64,000 nt of DNA from the NCBI RefSeq assembly GCF_963082655.1, contig NC_081554.1, positions 58,919,256-58,983,255 on the forward strand, in the 5' to 3' direction. Under the pieces are notes generated by a model. It was not told the origin of the DNA. It did not search any database and saw only the letters and a program-made list of their open reading frames with translations. Both the position numbers and the translations under genes were made by a program. Shown piece after piece: positions 45,670-57,635 of this stretch (the stretch's first letter is position 1; each line of letters opens with the position of its first letter). This DNA comes from Stomoxys calcitrans (Eukaryota > Arthropoda > Insecta > Diptera > Muscidae).

Positions 45670-47660
45670 GGACATTTCGATAGGTTAGGTTAGGTTTAAG
45701 TGGCAGCCAGGTTTAAGTGGCCATCAGACTCACTTATTCGTTTTCGTCCATTGTGATACCACAGGAACAGAAGAAGGAAGATGCCTTCTAGTTCATACCG
45801 TTGAACTATACAGATCGCTTTAAAAAGCCCGACAACTTGCGATCGTTAACACTGTTAAATCAGACAGGTTCTCAAAGAAATGAGAACTTAAAGTGGAACT
45901 CCTTCTGACTGCCAGTGCGGACACATACACACAGAAGGTGTTCTATAGTATCTTCTTCTCAAATGTCCTCACATCTCCTGCAAAAGTCTGTCAGCATGTT
46001 TTCCGATTAGACAGTGACCTGTCATGACAGATACAACGACTGAGACGTCTGTTCTAGCCAGGCCTTCGAGCATGGTCCTGAAAAATTAGCTTACATGTCG
46101 CTAAAGGCATACCCACAGATTCCAGTTTGCCTGGAATGTGTAAGATAGTTCCTAGTCTCGCAAGCTCGTCTGCTTTACAATTCTCTAGGATATCTCTGTG
46201 GCCCGGCTCATAGAACAGATGAATTTTGAACTGTTCAGCCATCTCGTTGAGAGATATGCGACGGTTTTTGTATTCAGATATACATTTTCTAGGGATTTAG
46301 TGGCTGCCTGGGTGTCCGAGATGATATTTATGCCAATCGTCGTTATGACATTATATCTTAGCCATCTTACGACTTCCCTAATTGCAAGGATCTCTGCTTG
46401 ATAACTTGATACACACTGCAGTGGCCGGGTAACCTTTACGATATAACCAGTTCTAGATCTTTAGAGTACACCCCAAAGCCCACCTGGTCGTCTAGTTTGG
46501 AATCATCCGTATAGAAGTCTATGTAACTTCCATTATCAGGGATATCGGAGTTCCTATCGGTTCTATCAGGAATAGTGGTACAGAACTTTTTATAAAAAAA
46601 CGGCTCAGGTAGGGTGTAATCCTCACTGCCTGGAACATCGAATATTGTATCAAGGATAACACAGTTTCCGTAGCCGACACATGACCAAAGAGAAAGCTCC
46701 CTTAGCCTCACGACAGTGGTCACAGCCATTTGTCTAGCCACAATGTCCAGAGGCATTAGATGCAGCATTAAATTTAGTGCATCAGTTGGTGTCGTCCTCA
46801 GTGCGGCTGTGATACACAAACAATCTATCCTATGGATCTTGTTAAGTATTGAACAGTAGGTGGACTTTTGATGCGCTTTTCACCAGACAACTACAGTTTA
46901 TACCCAGTGCATGATACGCGGTCTAAATCCCAAACTTTTGCCAATGGCTCTCTTGTAGGTGTATAGAGCAAAAGTTGTCTCTCTTGGCCTTCAAAAAAGT
47001 TGGATTTGAAGTTCAATTTCCTGTCCAGCAAAACACCCGCTTTAAGTAAATGGAAAGCAAAAAACGCTTTAAGTAAATGGAACATTCTCTCCTCCCAAGG
47101 AGATTGGTGCCACTGTGGATAGCCACCTGCTGAGAAGAACAAACTTCGTCGTAGAGGGATTTAAGTCCAGCCCACTTTCTATCCACTTCTCAAGAGTGTT
47201 CAGCATAAAGGATGACAGGCTAATAGGACGAAAATCTTTCACCTTCGTGTGATGAGGTTTTCCTGCTTTCAGAATGAACATGACATTTGTCGCCCTCCAT
47301 CCCACAGTTATATATGACATGCTGATACAAGCAGAGTATACCACCCTAAAGCAAGGAACCAGTCCATCAGACGCAGCTTGTAATTGAACCGGTGATACAT
47401 CATCAGGGCCTGGCGACTTAAAGGAGTCGAAACTTCTTTTCGACCAAAGGATTTTGAGCTCAGGCACAATTTCCCTAATAACCTCCGACGAATGCACGCC
47501 AGTGATAATCTCTTTTGGCGCCACGTTGTCCGTTGGAGAATTTCCCGGGAAATGTGTTCAACGAGTAGTTCTAATGTTACCTCACTAGAGGTTGTCCATA
47601 CATTCTCTCACTTCTGAATATAATCCCACCGTAATAGGTGTCGGGGACAAACTCTTTCTA
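45670..47660 (-). pseudogene. RNase H-bearing non-LTR retrotransposon, RT palm deleted
   Basis: The minus strand reads KSPGPDDVSPVQLQAASDGLVP (47,410-47,350), GWRATNVMFILKAGKPHH and FRPISLSSFMLNTLEKWIES. It then jumps to DLNPSTTKFVLLSR, removing the RT active site. The RNase H follows with its three central acidic residues (YTDDSKLDDQVGFGVY, YQAEILAIREVV, INIISDTQAATKSL; about 46,515-46,290). A frameshifted C-terminal zinc region comes next (TGHCLIGKHADRL, about 46,025). The 3' end has a CCTAACCTAACCTA tail at about 45,683-45,700. The upstream 5' half, including endonuclease, is absent. The architecture fits I, LOA or R1-group elements. Confidence 0.8.
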
Positions 47661-47874
47661 AGCCTAGAGGCCTCAGATCCAATCCTCCAATCCTTCCAAA
47701 AAATTTGCGAACAAATCATGTGACATTTTTGTGGTACTGTTAATTAATGTCCTACGACAATGCAATTAAGGCGTTCTTGGTGGCGTATACTTATCGAACT
47801 ACCAAGAAGCGAGTATTTGACAGTACTCATACGGTCCATGGGACACTGCCGCAGTGCGGGTAGTACAATATTAA
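47661..47874. other. Short unclassified stretch
   Basis: No recognisable content; possibly 5' remnant of the non-LTR element on the left. Confidence 0.3.
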
Positions 47875-48890
47875 CAAGTAAAACGGTGTAAAGTTCGGCC
47901 AATATTCCCTACATTATTGATTGCGTTTGACACGTTCTTGGAATGTTTTATTTTAAAGATAAAAGAGATAAATCAAGTTTGCCCGTTAAGAAAGTTCTTG
48001 TCAAGACTATTAGAATTCATAAAAAATTCTAGTTTTGAAATTTAAGCCAAATTGAATAATAATTCCGCCTTCTAGAGGCTCAAAAAGTTATTACGGGCTA
48101 TCGGTTTATATAGGAGTTACATCAGGTTATGAACCGATTTGGACTATACTTGACGCGGCTGCTGGAAGTCATATCAAAATTTTACGTGCAAAAGATCAGC
48201 CAATTTGTAGTTGCGTTTTCTAGAGGATTAAGAAGTCAAATCGGGCGATCGGTTTAAATGGGAGTTGCCTTAGGTTATGTGTCGATTTGGAGCATTCTTG
48301 TCACTGCTGCTGGATGTCAAAGCTTAACCTAACGTGCGACATTTGAGCCAAATCGGGTGGTAAATGCGCCTTCTAGAGGCTCAAGAAGTCAAAACGGGCT
48401 TATATGGAAGCTATATCAGGTTTTGAACGAATTTGGACCATATTTAACATGGGTTTGGAAATTATAGCAAAATTTCAACCAAATCGAGTGGTAATTGCGC
48501 CTCCCAGAGGTTCAAGAAGTCAAATCAGAAGATCGGTTTACTTGACATCTATATCAGGTTATGCACCCATTTAGACAATACTTGGCACAGTTGTTAGAAG
48601 TCCACATAAAACATCTCATGCTAAATTTCAGCCCAATTGGATAAGAATTGCGCCCTCTGGAGGCTGAAGAAGTCAAAGTCCGAGATCGGTTTATATGGCA
48701 GCTATATCAAAACGTGGACCGATATGGCCCATTTACAATCTCAACTGACTTACACTAATAGAAATTACTTGTAAAAAATTTCAAGCGCCTAACTTTTCTC
48801 CTTCAAAAGTAAGCGTGGTTTTTACAGACAGACGTACATGCCGAAATCGACTTGGAATGTTAAGGCGATCAAGAATATAAAGCGTGATTT
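47875..48890 (-). mobile_element. DINE-like element
   Basis: Left end AACAAGTAAAACGGTGTAAAG and a damaged GTTCGGCC palindrome. Five units with GGTTTATATAGGAGTTACATC-type sequence follow, then a damaged core ACAGACAGACGTACATGCCG and GCGATCAAGAATATAAAG. DD41D sequence follows immediately. Confidence 0.7.
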
Positions 48891-48892
48891 TT

Positions 48893-49322
48893 TAGTGATT
48901 ATCTTTTTGGCAACATTGGTTTAAACAGCTCACGCATGTTTCGTGTTTTGTCTTACTATCAGACATCTTCAGTTTGATCTATAATTTAACCATGAATCGT
49001 CTTGCAAACGAACAACGCTTGCAAATTATTGAATTTTATTATCAAAATTTCCATTTTACGACGAAGCTCATTTTTGGCTCAATGGTTACGTAAATAAACA
49101 AAATTGTTGATTATGAAGTGAATATGATCAGTCAGAAGCATTGCAAGAACTACCAATGCATTCAGAAAAAGTCACAGTTTGATGCGGTTTATGGGCTGGT
49201 GGCATCATTGGACCGTACTTCTTTAAAGAAGTGAATGGTGAGCGCTACCGTGAGATGATATCCAACTATTTTCTGCCCAAAATGCAAGAGCTTGACTTGC
49301 ATGACATGTGGTTTCATCAAGC
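48893..49322 (+). pseudogene. DD41D element, internally deleted, tandem copy A
   Basis: 5' region (CAGCTCACGCATGTTTCGTG), then ATG with NRLANEQRLQIIEFYYQ. The frame then jumps almost directly to a FYDEAHF-type segment, so the HTH domain and the lead-up to the first catalytic Asp are missing. It ends in the second Asp region (LHDMWF), cut off by the start of copy B. Confidence 0.8.
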
Positions 49323-50097
49323 ATTTTTCGTGTTTTGTTTCATTGTCAATCATCTTCAGTTTGGTCTATAATTTAACCATGAATCGTCTTTCAAACGAAC
49401 AACGCTTGCAAATTATTGAATTTTATTATAAAAATGCGTACTCTGTCCTTCCATTTTATGACGAAGCTCATTTTTGCCTCAATGGTTACGTAAATAAACA
49501 GAATTGTCGATTTTGAAGTGAAGTTCAGTCATAAGCATTGCAAGAACTACCAATTCGCATTCAGAAAAAGTCACAGTTTGGTGGGGTTTATGGGCTGGTG
49601 GCATCATTGGACCGTACTTCTTCAATGATGATGCGAATCGTAAGGTTACTGTTAATGGTTAGCGCTTGCGTGAGATGATATCCAACGTTCTTTTGGCCAA
49701 AATGCAAGAGCTTGACTTGTATGACATGTGGTTTCAACAAGACGGAACCACATGCCACACAGCACTTGTAATAAAGGACTTATTGAGAGGCAAATTCGGT
49801 GAAAATTTTATTTCACGTTCGGTACCGGCCAATTGGTCGCCTTTAGACTATTTTTAGTGAGGCTATGTTTAAGCTCATGTCTATACAGGCAAGCCTGCTT
49901 CAATTGCTGCATAGGAAGACAACATCGAAGAATTTATTCGTGAGATAGCGGGCAAAATGTTGAAAAGAGTATGGTAAAATTGGACTAAGCGGATGAACCA
50001 TTTGAGGCGCTGTCATGGTCAATATTTTCATGAAATAATCTTCAAACATTAAATTATATGGACCGTACTATCGATTCAAATAAAGATGTCAGGCATT
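49323..50097 (+). pseudogene. DD41D element, internally deleted, tandem copy B
   Basis: Begins GCATTTTTCGTGTTTTG. Encodes NRLSNEQRLQIIEFYYKNAYSV fused to LPFYDEAHF (same internal deletion, 13 bp longer than copy A). VTVWWGLWAGGIIG, MWFQQDGTTCHTA and NWSPLDYF follow; a deletion before PLDYF shortens the DD41D spacing. The C-terminal pieces continue to about 50,030 and the 3' tail CAAATAAAGATGTCAGGC to about 50,095. Frameshifts near 49,515 and 49,662 inactivate it. Confidence 0.8.
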
Positions 50098-51683
50098 TTT
50101 TGAATTTCATGTGTTTTTTTTTAACTTTCCTAAGGCTCTTAAAAAATCATCCTTTACATATATTGCATCCCATCATCTGTCCTGGACCCTGGTAGGGTAT
50201 AAATATTCCACAATTTACTTGCCAATTGTAAATATCTATAGAACTTTGAATACCTAGGCTAGGTTGCTGGTCTGCTTTTATGTTGCTCGTAATATTTTTT
50301 TCCTGAGATTATATTCCAGCCTCGCAGCACAATAAAAATTCACAATCCCCTATAATAATGACAGAAACACAAAGACAAAAGAGCACATTCATTAATATGG
50401 TCCCCAACAAGTATACAAACGACATTACAAAAAAAACCCAGAGCAGAATGTATAACAGACAATAGACGACGACTAGCCTCGTTTAGATACATCCTGGAAC
50501 TTTGGTGCATTCAGTACTAACGCCATTATATGTCACAATATGCGGTTGCCATGGGGTTGGGTTACGCCACCATAAGCCGCGTAGAATGACGACCCATCCA
50601 CCATTCGTTTGTTTAGCCTTCGTCCTTTTGCTGCCGGTGCTTTGTTGCCCAATGCATTTGCAGGTATTTTACAATCATTTAAAACTAAACCACCGCTCTA
50701 AATGTTGCTGCCACTATTGTTGTGGTTATGGTAATTATTGTTGCAACTGTTCATATAAGAGTAGTCAAGCGTTTTTGTGTCTGTGTATTACATTGTGTTG
50801 CTTGTTGTCTTGCTGTATCAGCTATTGCAGTTGCCACTGATAATGTTGCTGTTGTTGCCACAAAAGATGAACTAAACCCAGGTACTTAAGCTCATTACCA
50901 TCCGTGAATGTTATTCACAACTATTTATGCCTTAACAAACAAAAAAGAAAGAGAAAAAAAGCGCAATAGGATTGTAACAGCACAAAACGACTGAAGAGTA
51001 TTTGCAGAGATAATGTGGCAGTTTTGTTACTTCATTGCCGGGAACAGCTTCAAGCACATAAATTAATGGGGGAAAGTCTTTGTAGTTAACAGGGCTGAAT
51101 ATAAGAATGGAACATTTTGCAAAGGACACATAGCCCAATGTTGAGATTGATTATAAAAGGCCGAAAAACTCAGAGTTTTAGGTTTTTTTTTATGTTAAGG
51201 ATGGGATTTATCGACAACTTACTTACTCTCCTTTAATAGCGCGGGCCCACGGACCGTATGAGTTATGTGAACAACTTAATTGTGTGCATTGTGATACGTA
51301 TACGCCACAGAGGTCTCTTTAATTGCATTCATTTAAAACACACAATGGTCGAATACAGCCAAAAACATGAATTGAATGTTTTAAACCTACATTTGTTAAG
51401 GAGGATTAAGACTTGAAATGGCTATTTGTTGGTGTATATCTTCAATTAAAGTCACAGTTGCCCACAAAGGTAAGGACACTGTCCGTGGTTGAAGACATGA
51501 GAACGGTGGAGAGTATAGCCTAGGTAGTAAATTGGATTGAACCCCGCAAGTCAACTGTACCACTTGGGATATTGCTGCTATGATGAAGAAGGCAGCTTCG
51601 AGTACCATATTGCTCCTTGGCGTCTACCAGGACTTTATGCATACACACAGTAGGCCAAATGGCAAAAAATGGAAATAAGATAA
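50098..51683. other. Unique-looking sequence, no supported gene
   Basis: AT-rich to mixed composition with TGTTGCTGCC and TTGTTGCAAC runs. The 112-codon frame at 50,502-50,840 is Cys- and Tyr-rich by repeat composition and has no recognisable domain. Confidence 0.45.
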
Positions 51684-52262
51684 TAACGTTTTATACTCAC
51701 CACCATAGGATGAGGGTATAATAGCCTAATCATTCCCTTTGTAACATCTCGAAATATTCGTCTAAGACCCCATAACGTGTATATATTTTGGATCGTCTCC
51801 ATATTCTGATTCCATCTAGCCATGTCCGTCTGTCGAAGTCACGATAGCGGTCGAATGCGTAAGGCTAGCCGCATGAAATTTTGCGCATCTACTTTGTAGT
51901 GTCGTGGGACATTGGGGATTGGAAATTGCCCATATCGGTTCAGATTTGGATATAACTCCGATATAAACCCATCTCCCGATTAGACTTCTTAAGCCCTTAC
52001 AACCCGTAATTTTCATCCGATTTGGAATTTTTTTCTGTAATTTTGAATATAGTGTTCTGTTATCACTTCCAATATCTATGCCAAGTACGGTCCAAATCGG
52101 TCTAAAACCTGGCATAGCTCCCATATAAACCGATCTCGCGATTTGACTTATTGAGTCCTTACAAATCGCAATTTTTTACCAATTTGGTTGAAATTTTCCA
52201 TGTAGTGTTCTGTTGTGACATCCAATCACTGTGCTAAGTACGGTCCAAATCGGTCTATAACC
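51684..52262 (+). mobile_element. DINE-like element, left part (interrupted by Helitron-like element)
   Basis: Head TTTTATACTCACCACCATAGG..GAGGGTATAATAG, post-head CTCGAAATATTCGTCTAAGAC, core CTAGCCATGTCCGTCTGTCG, then two or three units ending at GGTCTATAACCTGACATAT (52,262). Continues at 54,572. Confidence 0.75.
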
Positions 52263-53177
52263 TGACATATCTTCTTCTTATATATTAAAATCAATTTGTG
52301 TTTGTTTGTAGGTTTGTTTGTTTGTGTGTTCCTTATAGACTCAGAAACGGCTGAACCGATTTTCTTGAAATTATCATAGATGTTGCATAATGATCTCGTG
52401 TTGAAAATAAGGTACCACATTTTTTGATATCTAAAGGGGGAGGGCGGACCCTCCCCCTTGCCCTATTTTTCAGAAACGCCAGATCTCGGAGATTGGTGGT
52501 GCGATTTAAGCGAAATATTGTGTGCTCTCTTATAGTAACCTTCAAACAAAAATTTGTTATCCAAATTTCGGATGGGGTAACTAGGGGGAGGCGCCCTACC
52601 CCCAAAACCTACCAAATATATATATATATATACACCAATCACAACAATATGGGACTCAAATGAAAGGTATTTAAGATAAGAAAATTTATCTGATATCGAA
52701 TTGTTGGAGCAAGTGTTTGGGGAACCACCCCAACCCCTAAAACGCCCCTAAATCGGACATATTAACCGACCATGACATTATGGGACTCAAATGAAAGGTA
52801 TTTGCGAGTAGAATACGAATCTGATATCCAAATGTGGGACAAAGTTTCTGGGGGTCCACCCATTGACCAAAATACCCCCGCAAACAGGACTTTTTTACTG
52901 ACCATGGCAATATGGGGCTTAAATAAAAGGTATTCGAGTGTTGTATACGAATCTGATATCCAAATATGGAACCAAGTGTTTGGGGCCCGGACCTTACCCA
53001 AAGAGAACAAATTTACGACCATAGCAATATGGGGCTCAAATGAAAGGTCTTGGGGAGTAAAGCATTAATTTGATATCAATATTAGGGAAAAGTCTATGGG
53101 GCCACCTCACCCCAATAACACCACCCAAATTAGAAGTATTTGCTGACCATTGCAATATGGGGTTCAAATAAGAGGTA

Positions 53178-53413
53178 TTGGGTTGCCCAAAAAGTAATTG
53201 CGGATTTTTCATATAGTCGGCGTTGACAAATTTTTTCACAGCTTGTGACTCTGTAATTGCATTCTTTCTTCTGTCAGTTATCAGCTGTTACTTTTAGCTT
53301 GCTTTAGAAAAAAAGTGTAAAAAAGTATATTTGATTAAAGTTCATTCTAAGTTTTATTAAAAATGCATTCACTTTCTTTTAAAACATCCGCAATTACTTT
53401 TTGGGCAACGCAA
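53178..53413 (+). mobile_element. Mariner-type MITE, copy d
   Basis: TTGGGTTGCCCAAAAAG start and GGGCAACGCAA end (one substitution), TA on both sides (53,176-53,177 and 53,414-53,415). It is inserted in the Helitron-like body at AGAGGTA/TATTTTAGAG. Confidence 0.93.
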
Positions 53414-53613
53414 TATTTTAGAGTCGAACACAAAGCTGATATATATTTTGAGGCAAAGTCACTGAGTGGCCGCACCATTCCCCAAAACACCCCCCAAACC
53501 GGTCATGTTTGCCGACTATGGAAATATGGGGCTCAAATAAAAGGTTGTTGGGAGTAGACCATGAATCTGGTATAAACATTTGGGATCAACTGCCTGGGGG
53601 ACATCCCACTGCC

Positions 53614-53928
53614 ATTGCAAATGCAAATTTTGCCCATGAACATTCCACTAAGGAACAGGGGCAAACTTCTCACATATCAGTGAGTGCAGTCCGATTCAAG
53701 TTTTGAGCTCAACGATAAGGGGCCTACTTTTTATAGCCGAGTCCGAACGGCGTGCCGCAATGCGACACCTCTTTGGAGAGAAGCTTTACATGACATAGCA
53801 CCTCACAAATGTTGCCAGGGAAAACCACCGCTGAAAATTATTTCTGATGGTCTCGTCAGGATTCGAACCCAGGCGTTCAGCGTCATAGGCGGACATGCTA
53901 ACCTCTGCGCTACAGTGGCCTCCTCCTC
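53614..53928 (-). mobile_element. tRNA-derived SINE
   Basis: Full length on the minus strand: GGAGGCCACTGTAGCGCAGAGG head, GGTTCGAATCCTGAC B box and the usual tail. A short internal deletion lies at TGTTGCCAGGGAAAACC. Flanking CCCACTGCCATT and CCCACCCCCATT may be an imperfect target duplication. Confidence 0.88.
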
Positions 53929-54571
53929 CTCCCACCCCCATTACGACCCCAAAATAGGACGTATTTGCTCACCATGACAATTTGGATCTTAAAGTGAGGG
54001 GATTTCGATATTGATAGTTTTTTGGGTCGATACCCCAAACCAAAAATATTTGCTGACTTTTGCAATAAGGGGTTTAAATCATAGGTATTTGAGATTAGAA
54101 AACGAATTTGATATCCAATTTTGAGGCCAACGGCAATAGAGTCGAACACGATGCATATATATTTTCAGGGCTTAGTGATTGGGGAACCACCCCTAATTCG
54201 GGCATATTTACCAACAACGTCAATGTGGGGCTCAAGTGAAAGGCGGATTGGGGAGAAGAGTACGAAATTGATACCCACTTTCGGGATCAATTTTCTGGGG
54301 TCTACCCCTTCTCCAAAACACCCCACACAAAAAGGAATTATTTACTGACCATCGTAAAATGGGGTTTCACTAAAGGTATTTGGGAATAGGATCATCTATT
54401 TGTTGCGCCACCCCTTTCCCAAAACAACCCCATAGAGTACAAATTGTGTGGCCAAGTATTTGGGGACGCCTTATCCCAAAAAAACCCCTTAAACCAATGG
54501 CAATATGGGGTTTCAATAAATGGTATTTGAGAGAAGAGCACAATGCTGATATTTTTCAGGGCCAAGTGTTT

Positions 54572-55798
54572 AGTACGGTTTAAATCGGTCTATAACCTGA
54601 TATAGCTCCCATATAAACCGATCTCCCGAACTGACTTCTTGATCCTCTGGAAGTCTCAATTTTCATCCGATTTGGATGAAATTTCGCACATAGTGTTCTG
54701 TTATGACTTCCAACCACTGTGTCTAGTACGATCCAGATCGGTCTATAACCTAATATAGCTCCCATATAAACCGATCTACCGATTTGACTTCTTGAGCCCT
54801 TACAAGTCGCAATTTCTATCCTATTTGGCTGAGATTTTGCGCATAGTGTTCTGTTATGACTTCCAATAACTGAGCTAAGTAAGGTCCGAATCGGTCTATA
54901 ACCTGATATAGCCCCCATATAAACCGATCTACCGATTTGACTTCTTGAGCCCCTGGAAGCCTCAATTTTCATCCGATTTGTCTAAAATTTTGCACATAGT
55001 GTTCCGTTATGACCTCCAACAACTGTGTTAAGTGCGGTTCAAATCGGTCTATAACCTGATATGGCCCCCATATAAACCGATCTACCGATTTGACTTCTTG
55101 AGCCCCTGGAAGCCTCAATTTTCATCCGATTTGGCTGAAATTTTGCATGCGGTGTTCTGTTATGACTTCCAACAACTGAGATAAGTACTTTCTGAATCGG
55201 TCTATAATCTGATGTAGCTCCCATATAAACCGATCTCCCGATTAGAACTCTTGAGCCCCTGGAAGCCTCAATTTTCATCCGATTCGGTTTAAATGTTGCA
55301 TATGGTGTTCTGCTATGACTTCCAACAAATGAGTTAAGTACGGTCTGAATCGGTCTATAACTTGATTTAGCTCCCATATAAACCGATCTCCCGATTTGAC
55401 TTCTTGAGCCTTTGGAAGCCTCAATTTTCATTCGATTTGGATGAAATTTAACACATAAAGTTCTGTTATGACTTCCAACAACTGAGCCAAGTAAGGTCTG
55501 AATCGGTCTATAACCTGATATAGCTCCCATATAAACCGATCTCCCGATTTGACTTCTTGAGCCCCTGGAAGCCTCAATTTTCATTCGATTTGAATGAAAT
55601 TTCGCACATAATGTTCTGTTAGGATTTCCAACAACTGAGCCAAGTATGGTCTGAATCGGTCTATAACCTGATATAGCTCCCATATAAACCTACTTCCCGG
55701 TTTCACTTCTTGAGCCTCTGGAAGCCTCAGTTTTTATCCGATTTGGATTTGGGTTCCCAAGATTCGTACCGGTCGAACTTAGAACGCTTTTACTTGTT
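54572..55798 (+). mobile_element. DINE-like element, right part
   Basis: Eight units of about 150-158 bp (GATATAGCTCCCATATAAACC, GACTTCTTGAGCCCCTGGAAG). The end is ATTCGTACCGGTCGAACTTAG (damaged palindrome) and GCTTTTACTTGTTTTC. Minus-strand frames of 130 and 214 codons are repeats of the GRSVYMGAISGYRPI-type peptide, not genes. Confidence 0.8.
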
Positions 55799-56075
55799 TT
55801 CAAATTAACTCTTTAAATTTGTAATTTTATAGCCCAAAAGAATGAGTGCACTCGCACCTCCACAGTGAAGTTAAATCGCCTTAACGCTTTCCGTAATTAC
55901 TTTTCCCATACCGGTTTGAATGATTGACATAAAAATAAAAAACAAAAATTTGTCAACAATTAAAAATCCATTAAATAAATAACAATTTTATTGATTTGGA
56001 AACTCATTGAGTTCAAAATAATTCGAAAAGACTATTCTGCTCACATATTTTATTCAAGACGCCTATATTGACAAG
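55799..56075. other. Upstream region of the DUF1091-type gene
   Basis: AT-rich, unique-looking sequence between a DINE-like end and the start codon. It must hold the promoter if the gene is active, but I see no convincing TATA box with initiator. A CATATTTTATTC stretch lies 34-23 bases before the ATG. Confidence 0.4.
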
Positions 56076-56779
56076 ATGAATGCCAGAATTGTGGGCATTT
56101 TAATGCTAATTAATTGCTGTTTTCACTTATACCAGGTATGATTATTTTTTAAAAAAAATGTTGTTGTCTTAGAATTTTTTTTTTGATTTTTCATAACTTC
56201 CCTCTTAGACGGGAAAGCGTCCTTTCATATTGGAAATTCGTAATGTCACATGCTTGGCCTATACCGGATTGATGAAGCGTATCGGTTGTGATGCCATTAA
56301 ATTGGGCATGAGTCGTTACTCCTTCAATGCAATGATACAACTCAGCCGACAATTGCCTTTGGATGCAGAACTTGAGGTATTACTTCACTATCGAGTGCCC
56401 CACAGCAAGAAGGTGGCTAAACTCATCAATATACGTTTTAAGGAATGCAACACGTTCACTGCTTTGCCTTTGGTACCATTGCTTAAGAATATCATTGATA
56501 AAATCGCTGCTCATGGCAATTTTCCCTTTACCTGTCCAGTTAGGGGGGTAAGTTTTAGATATGATTGAATACTTAAGAGTAACATACTATGTCTTTTTGT
56601 CAAATGTTTTGTAACTCCAACAGAATGTTATGTACAATGCCTCCAATTTAATTATAACCGATGCAATACTTCCCAGCTATATGCCCATTGTGCAGTTCAA
56701 CTTTACTTTGAATATATTGAACAAAGGCAAGGCGATTTGTCATTACCTAGTGCAAGGATCAACGACAGCCAAGACATAG
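56076..56779 (+). CDS. DUF1091-family secreted protein, three exons
   Basis: Exons 56,076-56,135, 56,209-56,547 and 56,624-56,779 join in phase 0 into a 184-residue protein. Splice sites are CAG/GTATGA with CTCTTAG, and GGGG/GTAAGT with CCAACAG. Exon 1 (20 residues) is essentially a hydrophobic signal peptide (GILMLINCCF). The mature part has the DUF1091 pattern: an RNVTC block at residues 31-35, then GCD, KECN, FTCP and AICHY, giving cysteines at 35, 47, 100, 129 and 172. N-glycosylation sequons lie at 32, 138 and 159. DUF1091 is a fly-expanded family of small secreted proteins, distantly related to MD-2-like lipid-binding folds; function is mostly unknown. The length is typical of the family. 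The AATAAA nearest downstream (56,949) lies inside a MITE. It is intact in all respects seen, and is the only complete host gene in the window. The ligand and tissue cannot be told from sequence. Confidence 0.88.
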
Positions 56780-56893
56780 GGGCAGCATTTTTGAGTGGGT
56801 AATCGAATATTTTATAATCTCCAGCTGGTTAAGATAGTCCTAGTCCTAAATATTGGGTAATGAAAGCATTTGAGACATATTACTGTGTATTTA

Positions 56894-57130
56894 TTGAGTT
56901 GCCCAAAAAGTAATTGCGGATTTTTTAAAAGAAAGTAAATGCATTTTTAATAAAACTGAGAATTAACTTTAATCAAATATACTTTTTTTACACTTTTTTT
57001 CTAAAGCAAGCTAAAAGTAACAGCTGATAACAGACAGAAGAAAGAATGCAATTACAGAGTCACAAGCTGTGAAAAAATTTGTCAACGCCGACTTTATGAA
57101 AAATCCGCAATTACTTTTTGGGCAACCCAA
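56894..57130 (-). mobile_element. Mariner-type MITE, copy e (reverse orientation)
   Basis: Starts TTGAGTTGCCCAAAAAG (one change) and ends TTTTTGGGCAACCCAA, flanked by TA at 56,892-56,893 and 57,131-57,132. It lies 114 bp after the DUF1091-type stop codon. AATAAA at 56,949-56,954 within it is in the gene's sense. Confidence 0.94.
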
Positions 57131-57299
57131 TATTTAGAAATGATTATCAAAAAGGGGGAAAAATTGCTAGAAATCTATGTTCATCATCACATTAAAATAT
57201 TTGAACTTTCTAAATATGAAATTTGAATGAATAAATTTATAGTTAATATATAATAATGGTAAGTAAGGTAGTAAGTAAGGTCTGACTTAATGAAATTGC

Positions 57300-57612
57300 A
57301 AATTGCAAAATTTGCCCATGAACATTCCACTAAGGAACTGGGGCAAATTTGTCACATATCAATGAGTGCAGTCCGATTCAAGTTTAAGCTCAATGATAAG
57401 GGGCCTCCTTTTTATAGCCGAGTCCGAACGGCGTAAAGCAGCGCGACACCTCTTTGGAGAGAAGTTTTACATGGCATAGTACCTCACAAATATTGCCAGC
57501 ATTAGGAGGGGAAAACCACCGCTGACAATGTTTTCTAATGGTCTCGCCAGGATTCGAAGCCAGGCGTTCAGCGTCATAGGCGGACATGGTAACCTCTGAG
57601 CTACGGTGGACA
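57300..57612 (-). mobile_element. tRNA-derived SINE
   Basis: Minus strand: TCCACCGTAGCTCAGAGGT (canonical A box TAGCTCAGAGG), GGCTTCGAATCCTGG B box with one change, complete body and AAATTTTGCAATTTGC tail. Confidence 0.88.
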
Positions 57613-57635
57613 TTATGAAAATTATTACTACCAAA

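Larger units (their letters stand above)
52263..54571 (+). mobile_element. Helitron-like element nested in a DINE-like element, itself carrying a MITE and a SINE
   Basis: Head TCTTCTTATATATTAAAATC, CAATTTGTGTTTGTTTG and GCGGACCCTCCCCCTTGCCC. The body has more than ten units (CAATATGGGGCTCAAAT). The GC-rich CTAG tail is missing: the body stops at CCAAGTGTTT and DINE-like sequence resumes. The flanks repeat about 30 bp (TAAATCGGTCTATAACCTGA-like), consistent with loss within the tandem units. Confidence 0.6.

Noticed and set aside
50502..50840. Cys-rich 112-codon frame, possible secreted peptide
   Set aside because: Cys and Tyr come from TGT/TGC-rich simple sequence; there is no signal peptide at the start and no conserved spacing.
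54580..55683. Minus-strand frames of 130 and 214 codons
   Set aside because: Same cause: repeated GRSVYMGAISGYRPI-type peptide from DINE-like units.
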